Assembly: GCF_964656455.1 (NCBI RefSeq)
Contig: NC_135720.1
Coordinates: 99,956,696-100,020,695 of the forward strand
Length of the DNA stretch: 64,000 nucleotides
Direction: 5' to 3'
DNA from: Halichoerus grypus
Lineage: Eukaryota; Chordata; Mammalia; Carnivora; Phocidae
In this document: positions 48,760 through 57,700 of the stretch, piece after piece
How positions within the stretch are numbered: the stretch's first letter is position 1
Layout of the letters: each line of letters begins with the position of its first letter
The notes under the pieces: model-generated
What the model was told of the DNA's origin: nothing
The model's input: only the letters and a program-made list of their open reading frames with translations
Databases searched by the model: none
Made by a program: the position numbers and the translations under genes

Positions 48760-48975
48760 ATGTGTAGGATTTTGTCAGCGCGGCGTCACAGGGAGATGAG
48801 GCAGTCGTGGGAATTCAGTAAGCTGACGACTGCGCTGAAGGCACAAAGCCGCGTGTCGTCGCTCGTCGCTCACACCTGCTTGGATGGGTATTTTACTCTC
48901 ACTGTCCAAGCAGCCGGCAGCAGCCAGTCTCTGGCTCCGTCCCCGCTGTAGGAAGATCTGGGCTCTGGAGCCAGG
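48760..48975 (+). promoter_or_regulatory. CRISP2: CpG-containing probable promoter and first noncoding exon of CRISP2-like gene
   Basis: This is the densest CpG cluster I see in the window (gcgcggcgtcac, gctgacgactgcgct, cgcgtgtcgtcgctcgtcgctc). It ends in a good splice donor (CCAGG/gtaaga, 48975/48976). CRE half-sites lie at 48784-48788 (CGTCA) and 48824-48828 (TGACG), of the kind used by CREM in testis genes. The transcription start cannot be placed. The role is inferred from position, composition and the donor. Confidence 0.55.
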
Positions 48976-49536
48976 GTAAGAATTGGAGCAGTCTGGGAAA
49001 GGAAATGACCAGGGCCTGGGAGGTGGGGTGAAGGTGATAGAGAAAGATCTGTGAGGTGAGGGGTCTTTAGTCCTCCGTGCCTCTTCTGACACTCTGGTGG
49101 GCACATCGGGGGGCTGGTTCAGCGCGGATGGACAGCTTTCAGTTTTGTGGATTATTTCCGATCCACCAAAGTCTTTCAACGTGCCTCTCGTCGATGTTTA
49201 TCTTATTGAAACTCTGTCTTAAAAGATTAATCGTTAGATTTACATGAAATGCTCTGATTCATAGCAGAAGCCTGAAGTCATTTGTAAATGAGGACTTCAT
49301 GAAGTCAAATTAAGAACTTTGGTTACTTTCTTGTGTTTTGAATGCACAGTTATTAGAAACTGTGTATTGCAACCAATTAGACTTATAGCTGTTGACTCTT
49401 CTGGACTATATGTCATCTACTGGCTTCCAGGAAAAGACGTGAAGACATATAGGTGTGACCCCAAATCCATGGAGTAAATGCTTACTATGTGGGTGACTAC
49501 TTATAGAAATTATCTTCTAAAGAGTGTATATATACG

Positions 49537-49742
49537 GGGGGCACCTGGGTGGGCTCAGTCCCCTAAGTGGGGATTCTTGGTTTTGCTCAGGTCATGAACT
49601 CAAGGTTGTGGGATGGAGCCGGTGTGGGCTTCATGCTCAGTGCTGGGAGTCTGCTTGTCCTTCTGCCTCTGTTCTTTCCCCTACCCTCATCGTGCTCTCT
49701 CCCCATTTTCTCTCCTTCTCAAATAAATAAATAAATAAATAA
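49537..49742 (+). mobile_element. SINEC, plus (diverged)
   Basis: 'ggggcacctgggtgggctcag ... ctcaaataaataaataaataaataaa'. Its tail runs directly into direct repeat copy 2. Confidence 0.85.
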
Positions 49743-49861
49743 AATCTTTAAAAATTAAAAAAAAAGAGTGGTATAAGGATTTGGGATTGGGGAGTCTGGA
49801 AAATATGCTGTGATATTCTAAGGAAGTCAAGGGAACTTCTTTAAAAAGCCCACTTCTTTAT
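49743..49861 (+). repeat. Direct repeat copy 2, abutting a SINE tail
   Basis: Matches 48382-48498 through 'tctggaaaatatgctgtgat' and 'aaaaagcccacttctttat'. Confidence 0.88.
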
Positions 49862-50059
49862 TATTTGAAGGAAATATCAAGATATCAAAACATAATCTGA
49901 TCTCAGAAGGATATTATGGTCTTAATGTGTGAGATCAATAAATACAGGAAAATATTGTGGTAATACTAAAACACAGTTAAGTTTGTGACAGAGATTATTG
50001 ATACTGTCTATTTATTCTTCCCATCTTTATTTTAAATATTATCTTTTTCCTTGTTCTAG

Positions 50060-50160
50060 GATTATGAAACGCAACACCATGATCTTCCTACAGACACCTT
50101 AGAACTATGTCATCTCAGTCTTAAAAAACCTGCAAGAAAGGGCACAGTACTTTTCCATTA
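50060..50160 (+). other. CRISP2: Probable noncoding 5' exon of CRISP2-like gene, with two uORFs
   Basis: 101 nt between an acceptor 'ttccttgttctag' and a consensus donor gtaagt at 50161. It holds two short upstream ORFs: ATG 50064 to TAG 50102 (12 codons plus stop) and ATG 50107 to TAA 50124 (5 codons plus stop). Neither is open into the main ORF. Recognised as an exon from its splice sites and its place between the CpG start and the 37-nt exon. Confidence 0.5.
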
Positions 50161-51036
50161 GTAAGTAGCAAGGAAAAAAATGGCAGCAGACTTTCCAACT
50201 ATGTATGAATGTGGGTTTTGTCATTGCTTTCACTGATGAAACAAAGATGATTATAGGTTGGGTGAATGAGGGTAGGGAGGAATATGTGGCATCTTGGTCT
50301 ATTGAATTATGGAATTGTGGGTCATCTAATGCAATCCCATTGAATGACTGAGCTATACAGAATTATCAGGCTTATGTGTATGTTTGTCACTGAGCTGGTA
50401 AGGATACAACAGCCCAGATGTTAAATCATTTTCTTAAAAGTTAGCCAGAAGATTTCCAGTAGAAGTGGGCCTTGAACATTTGAATCTCTGATTAGATTAT
50501 GCTGATATTTTTTCCTATGATACCCGGAAGTAAAAACAGGTCTTAACCCTTCTAAAATTAGCAATTTAAAATCAAACAACATGCATTCATGGAAAGATCT
50601 TATGAACTCAGTAAACTACCACACATTGTAAAGGATTATAGTAAAAAAATGAATAATTTCCATTTATTATTATTTGTCAGGCATTGTATTAGGGGCTTGA
50701 TGTATATGTATATGTTTATGTATATCAAAGCAAAGTTCTTGATATGATAATCCACATTTTACAGAAGAGAAAATTGAAACTCAGGATTTCCCAGAACTGA
50801 TGGTTTCCAAAGATTATGCTCTTAAGCAATAAGTCATAGAAAGTTGATAAGTGGAAAGTAAAAGAAAGCTGAGCCATAAGAATTCAGCTGTAAGGTAGGA
50901 TCCTGGTTTCCTTCACAGTGATTAACCAGTCTTCAGTGGTTATTAAAAAAATACTAAGCCAAAAAAGCAATACCCAGATTTTAATGTGCTTGGGAAGGGG
51001 GGAGGGCTGGTTAGGGAGGGAAAACATGCTGTATTA

Positions 51037-51389
51037 ACTCATGTTAAAGAGATACCACCTCACACAGGTCAGAATGGCTAGAATGAACAACTCAGGAAAC
51101 AGCAGATGTTGGCAAGGATAGGGAGAAAGGGGAACACTTTCACACTGTTGGTGGAAATACAAACTGGTGCAGCCACTCTGGAAAACAGTATGGAGGTTCC
51201 TCAAAAAGTTAAAAAGAGAGCTACCCTGTGACCCAGCAATTGCACTATTAGGTATTTATCCAAAGGCTACAAACATAATGATTCAAAGGGGCACATGTGC
51301 CCCAATATATATAGCAGCAATGTCCTCAATAGCTAAAATATGGATGTTGATCGACAGATTAATGGATAAAGATGTGATGTGTGTGTGTG

Positions 51390-51439
<50 letters not shown>

Positions 51440-51850
51440 TACTCAGCCATCAAAAAGAATGAAATCTTGCCATTTGCAACGACATGGATGGAAGTAGAGG
51501 ATATTATGCTAAGCAAAATAAGTCAGTCAGAGAAAGACAAATATCATATAATTTCATTCCTATGTGGAATTTAAGGGAAAAAAAATCAGATGAACATAGG
51601 GGAAGGGAAGGAAAAATAAAATAAGATAAAAACAGAGAGGGAGGCAAACCGTAAGAGACTCTTAAGTATAGGAAACAAACTGAGGGTTGCTGGAGGGGAG
51701 ATGGGTGAGGGGATGGCATAACTGGGTGATGGACATTAAGGAGGGCACGTGATGGAATGAACACTGGGTGTTATATGCAACTGATGAATCACGAAATTCT
51801 ACCTCTGAAACTATAATACAGTATATTTAATTAAATTTAATTTAGATAAA
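51037..51850 (+). mobile_element. 5'-truncated L1
   Basis: ORF2 C-terminus ([20 protein letters not shown]) and 3' UTR to an A-rich tail. Contains (TG)n(TA)n(GA)n at 51378-51434. Confidence 0.88.
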
Positions 51851-52451
51851 AAGTTAAAAAAAGAAAAACGTGGTATATGTACCAGTCTTTGGAAATGCTT
51901 TTCTAAAGGATAAAAAAGAACCTGCTAGTGTTGTGAAAAAAGTAAATGGTAGAATTGAGACTAAGTTAAATGTAAAAATAAATGTGAAGAATGACTGAAG
52001 GTAACTGATGAAATCTATTGCCACTTTGACATCACAATTTCAAATTCTTTTCATAGTATGTTCTAAAATTATTGATTGTTCTTTTGCTTGTGTTTTAATG
52101 CAGTGATTGAATAAACATGATCTACTTTCACAAAAAAGGCAGTTTGTAACAATTAATGTAATATGCAAAAACTATTGAATTGTGCACTTTAAATGAGTGA
52201 ATTGTATGGTATGTAAATTAGATCTCAATGAAGTTTGTCTTTTTAAAAACTTTTAAAAAAACGTTATATGGAAACCAAATAATGTCAAAAGACATGTCAG
52301 ACTACTAGCAATGAAATTTGAAGATACTGGTGTGGAAAATTCTGTTTCAGAAATTTATTGACTTAGATCTACTTATACAAGCAGAATTTGCTAAAACAGA
52401 ATAGATATATATTGTGCTCTAACCTCTTCTCTACCTTCCTTCTTTCTACAG

Positions 52452-52488
52452 ATAAAGCAAATACTTCCTCCTGCTCTGAGAACCAACA
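52452..52488 (+). other. CRISP2: CRISP2-like 37-nt 5' noncoding exon
   Basis: Paralogue of 7459-7495. Acceptor 'ctttctacag', donor gtaagt. Its frame reads I-K-Q-I-L-P-P-A-L-R-T-N-K into MALC, matching the extra N-terminus of the long human CRISP3 isoform (MKQIL..., from memory), but the first codon is ATA instead of ATG. It is therefore noncoding here unless a non-AUG start is used. Confidence 0.65.
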
Positions 52489-52591
52489 GTAAGTGATAAC
52501 TCATTTATTTTAATGTGAACACTTTGTCAATCATTTTTGTTTTGCCAATGGTAAAATTGTATATTCAATACATTTATCCATGATTTTCCAA

Positions 52592-52831
52592 ACGTTATGG
52601 ATACATTTTTATTAAGAGAATCAAATTAATTTTACTCTTTACTCACTTTATCAAGTTGAAACTTAAATTAATTCTTTAGATTTCATCTTAAAATAGATAA
52701 TATAATTAATTCTCAGGTTTATGACTTTGAAACAATTATTCTAGAACTATCTTTACTAGAAGAAATGTAAAAGAATGACAAATTGTATATATTATTGATG
52801 ATTTTTACTATGAACATCTATGATTATGTAT
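52592..52831 (+). repeat. 240-bp direct repeat, copy 1 (ancestral place)
   Basis: It is followed and preceded by sequence that aligns with the CRISP3-like intron after 7495, so this is the original copy. Copy 2 is 1060 bp downstream with one visible mismatch. Confidence 0.9.
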
Positions 52832-53651
52832 TAATACAGGGATTGTTAAAATGAGGATAGGAATGCCTCCAGTGTACTCCAAAATGATTGCTTTTCTCAG
52901 ATGAAACTATGTTCTTTTCAGTGTGCTTTGACTTTGATGTTATACTTGGTGGGAGGCTAATTTCTGAAGTTACTTAAGAACTTACCATTGGCATAGGTAA
53001 ATTAACTGTTCTAACGCTCAATTTCTTCAGCTGTAAAATATAGTCATACCCACCAAAGTATGATGATGAAATTAGACAGCAAATTTTGCATTACATGGTC
53101 AATAAATGTTCAATCTTCTCCCTTTTATGAGCACATTATTGAGGATAAAGGGAATCCATGGAACAATTATCGTCTACTATTTACAAATCAATAAGGCCTA
53201 AGAAGTACCACAGATAAATTGTTTCGAATATTCTTTCTTTTCAAGAATTTCAGAGTACCAATATCACACAAAGAAAACAAATCAATGCAACATCCCTTTA
53301 GTTTACAGAGTGAGTAATTTATATGACTAATGGCCAGAAGATGAGTGTTTTTTTTAAACTTAGTGGGCTTGTTGCTTCATCTAAATGACCAAGAATTTTT
53401 TTGACACGTTGAGAAAGGACAACACCATGTCTTTTAGAAGTTAGTGAGAATATTAAACAACTTTTGTACCAAATCATAGATTCAGCAAATTTGAACAGGC
53501 TTGATTTTCAATATATTACTTGTATTTTATTTTTTTATACTGGGAAATTTGAGATATAGACAAGTATAAGTAATAAAATCAAAATAACTTTTAATCCCTC
53601 TGCCAGGGAAATAACCACTAATAAAGTGTTTGTTTATATATATATACATAT

Positions 53652-53891
53652 ACGTTATGGATACATTTTTATTAAGAGAATCAAGTTAATTTTACTCTTT
53701 ACTCACTTTATCAAGTTGAAACTTAAATTAATTCTTTAGATTTCATCTTAAAATAGATAATATAATTAATTCTCAGGTTTATGACTTTGAAACAATTATT
53801 CTAGAACTATCTTTACTAGAAGAAATGTAAAAGAATGACAAATTGTATATATTATTGATGATTTTTACTATGAACATCTATGATTATGTAT
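53652..53891 (+). repeat. 240-bp direct repeat, copy 2
   Basis: It begins 'acgttatggatacattttta' and runs to 'gattatgtat'. It sits between a TA-rich tract and the tail of the minus-strand SINE at 53892. Confidence 0.9.
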
Positions 53892-54116
53892 ATATATATA
53901 TATTTAGATTTATTTGTTTATTTTAGAGAGAGAGAGAGAGAATGCATATGAACATGCACCCGTGGGGCAGAATGGCAGAGGGGGAGGTAGAGAGACAAGC
54001 AGGTTCCACGCTGAGCACAGAGCCCCACGTGGGGCTCAATCTCATGACCCTGAGACCATGACCCGAGCTGAAATCAAGAGTTGGACGCTTAACCGACTGA
54101 GCCATCCAAGCTCCCC
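53892..54116 (-). mobile_element. SINEC, minus
   Basis: 'tttagatttatttgtttattttagagag' to 'ccgactgagccatccaagctcccc'. Its A-tail side faces the 240-bp duplicate. Confidence 0.87.
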
Positions 54117-54633
54117 TGTACATTTATTTCTGTGTAAACATAACCTTGGAATCTTGATTAGAACCATGTGTAAATAAAAGAACAAACAGTTCTACTATTT
54201 ATAGAGCAGAGCAAAACAAGAGATAGTGTATACTGAAAATAACCTTTTCCCCAAAATTGGGATGAATAATCAATGCAGTACCATAATTAACTCTGAAGAA
54301 ATCTATTTTTTCCACATTTTTAATGAACTTAGAAGCAATAGAGCTGATTAGAAATATGATGACATGTCCCTAGCCTTTAGATGTATACTTTAAGAGCATC
54401 AGTCAAGTGTTTCATTTTATTTTTTATTGTCCCTATCAGTGACAAAATTGGTTCCACTATGATTCCACTGACACCAAATAACAATCTCCTCTTGCCACAT
54501 TTTTTATGAATGTGGGAATTACAGTGCCTTTAAACTAACCAAGATCACTACATTGGCTTTTCCTTATAGTCTGAGGTCCGTGTACTACATGTTTTAATGC
54601 AGACCTTTGTTCTCTTTGACTTATTTCCCAGAA

Positions 54634-54702
54634 ATGGCATTATGCCCACTAGTGGTGTTTCTGGCTGCTGTGCTGCTTCCATCTATACCCACAGAAGGAA
54701 AG
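54634..54702 (+). CDS. CRISP2: CRISP2-like coding exon 1 (signal peptide)
   Basis: The exon starts at 54632 after the acceptor 'cttatttcccag'; the ATG at 54634 has A at -3 and G at +4. 23 codons end ...IPTEGK at donor gtaaag, phase 0. Splicing of the 37-nt exon at 52452 to 54632 is in frame but contains no ATG, so this ATG is the expected start. Confidence 0.92.
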
Positions 54703-57700
54703 GTAAAGTTAAATTGGAAAACCTTTCTAAAGCTATCCAGGCAACTTTGTGGGATGGTTAGGTCCTTTGAGAGTAGAAGGGGAAGAGTGTCTGGTACATC
54801 ACAAAGTACATCACAAAGGAAAATATCTAGGAATAAACTTAAGCAAAGAGATCACTTAACACAATTATCTAGATGGCAGTCTAAGGCTGAGCTCTCCAGT
54901 AGCCACTAGTCACATGTGGCTATTGAACACTTATACAATGCGGCTTATCCAGGACAAAATATACTGTAAGTGTAAAACACACACTAGATTTCAAAGATTT
55001 AGTACAAAAAAAAAAAAAAAAGAAGAAGAAGAAGAAGAAAATATGTCATTAATAACTTAGATATTCAATACATGATGAAATGATATTTTGGATAAATAAT
55101 TAAATAATGTATTAGGTTCTCAAGGCTGTTGTAAGAAATGAATGCAAGTTGGGTGACTTGGAACAACAGAAATTTATTCTATCACAGTTCTGGTGGCCAG
55201 AAGCCTAAAATCTAGGTGTCAACAAGGCCACACTCCCTCTGGAGGATCTAGGAGGGAATGTGTTCCATGTCTTTTAGCTTACGGTGGCTTTGACAAATCA
55301 CTGTGATAAGTAGGCTTGTGGCTACATCACCTATTCTCTGCCTCCCTTTGCACATCACCTTCTCCTCTCTGTGTCTTTTATAAGGATACTTGTCATTGGA
55401 TTTAGGTCCTACTTGGATAATCTAGGATGATTTAATATTGAAATCCTTAACTATATCCAGAGAAGGTCACATTGGCAGAAATTGGGGATTAGGATGTAGA
55501 CATATTATTTTTGTAGATTATTAGTCAACCCATTAAAAGTAAAATTTATTACTTAAAATAATGTCAATACATTTTAAAAATCAAACATCATGATCAAGTA
55601 GGATTTATTCCCAGAATGCAACAGTGGATCAATATTTGTGAAACAATCAATGCAATATGTCACATGAATAAGAGAAAGGATAAAAACCATACAATCATTT
55701 CAATAGATACAGAAAAAGCATTTGACAAAGTACAATATCCATTCATCATAAAAAGCCTCTGCAAAGTAGGTCTAGAGGGAACATACCTCAACATAATAAA
55801 GGCCTTATGTGAAAAACTCACAGCCAACATCATACTCAATGGTGAAAAAGTGAGAGTTTACCCCCTTAGGTCAGGAACAAGACAAGGATGTCCACTCTCA
55901 CCACACTTACTCAACAGAGTCCTAGAAGTCCTAGCCACAGCAGTTAGAACACATAAAGAAATAAAAGACATACAAATTGGTAAGAAGTAAAACTCTCCCT
56001 ACTTGCACATGACATGATACTCTGTATAGAAAACCCTAAAGACTCTACCAAAACACTATGAAAACTAATACATAAATTCAGTAGTCATAGGGTGCAAAAT
56101 CAATGCACAGAAATCTGTTGCATTCCTATATGTTAATAATGAAGCAGCAGGAAGTGAAAATAAGAAAAGAATTCCATTTATAATTGCACCCAAAACAGGA
56201 AAATATCTAGGAATAAACTTAACCAAAGAGGTGAAAGGCCAGTACTCTAAAAACCATAAAACAGAATAAAAGAAGTTCATGATGATGCCAAGAAATGGAA
56301 AGACATTCTCATGGGTTGAAAGAACAAATGTCTATACTACCCAAAGCAATCTACAGATTTCATGCAATCCCTATCAAAATACCAACAGCATTTTTCACAG
56401 AACTAGAACAAAGAATCCTAAAATTTGTTTGGAACCACCAAAGACCTCAAATAACCAAAGCAGTCTTGAAAAAAAAAATGAAAAAGAAAAGAGAAGCAAA
56501 ACTGGAGGTATCACAATTCATTACATAACAAGTTACATTGCAAAGCTATAGTAATGAAAGCAGTATGGTACTGGCATAAAAACAGACACATAGATCAGTA
56601 GAATAGAACAGAAAACCCAGAAATAAATCCACAATTATATGGTAATTAATCTTCAGCAGAGGAGGAATGAATATGCAATGGGAAAAGGACAGTCTCTTCG
56701 ACAAATGGTGTTAGGAAAACACATTGCAGCCACATGTAAAAGAATGAAACTGGACCACTTTCTTGTACCATACACAAAAGTAAACTCAAAATGGATTAAA
56801 GACCTAAATGTGAGACCTGAAACCATAAGAATCCTAGGAGAGAGCACAGGAGGTAATGTCTCTGACATCAGCTGTAGGAACATTTTTCTAGATCTGTCTG
56901 TTGAGGAAAGGGAAATAAGAGCAAAAATAAACTATTGTGACTACAACAGAATAAAAAGCTTCCACACAGCCAAAGAAACAATCAACACTAAAAGGCAACG
57001 TCCTGAATGGGCAAAGATATTTGCATATGACATATCTGATAAAGGGCAAATATCCAAAATATGTAAAGGACTGAAACAACTCAACAGAAACACAAAAATA
57101 ATCCAATTAGAAATGGACAGAAGACATGAACAGACGTTCTCCAAAGAAGACCTACAGATGGCCAATGGACCCATGAAAAGATGCTCAGTGGCACTCATCA
57201 TCAGGGAAATACAAATCAAAACTGTAATGAGATGCCACCTTACACCTGTCAAAATGGCTAAAATCAACAACACAAAAAACAACTTATTGGCAAGGATGTA
57301 GAGAAAAAGAAACCATTGTGCACTGTTGGTGGAAATGCAAACTGGAGCAGCCACTATGGAAAACAGTATGGAGGTTTCCCCAAAAAATTAAAAATAGAAT
57401 TACCATATGATCCAGTAATTTCACTACCAGGTATTTACACAAAGTATATGAAAACACTAATTAGAAAAGATATATGCACCCCTATGTTTATTGCAGCATT
57501 ATTTACAATAACCAAACTATGGAAGCAGCCCACATGTCCCCTGATAGATGAATGGATAAAGAAGATGTGATATAGATAGATGATAGATGATAGATAGATA
57601 GATAGATAGATGATAGATAGATGATAGATGATAGATAAATGATAGATAGGTAGAATAATGTATATATATAATGTATATAATGTGTGTATATATATATAAT

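Noticed and set aside
48760..49179. Frames of 63-134 residues on both strands in the CpG-containing region
   Set aside because: Open because of GC content around the probable noncoding first exon; no homology or conserved structure that I recognise.
56639..57301. 220-residue open frame
   Set aside because: It is the C-terminal part of L1 ORF2 in a 5'-truncated element, not a host gene.
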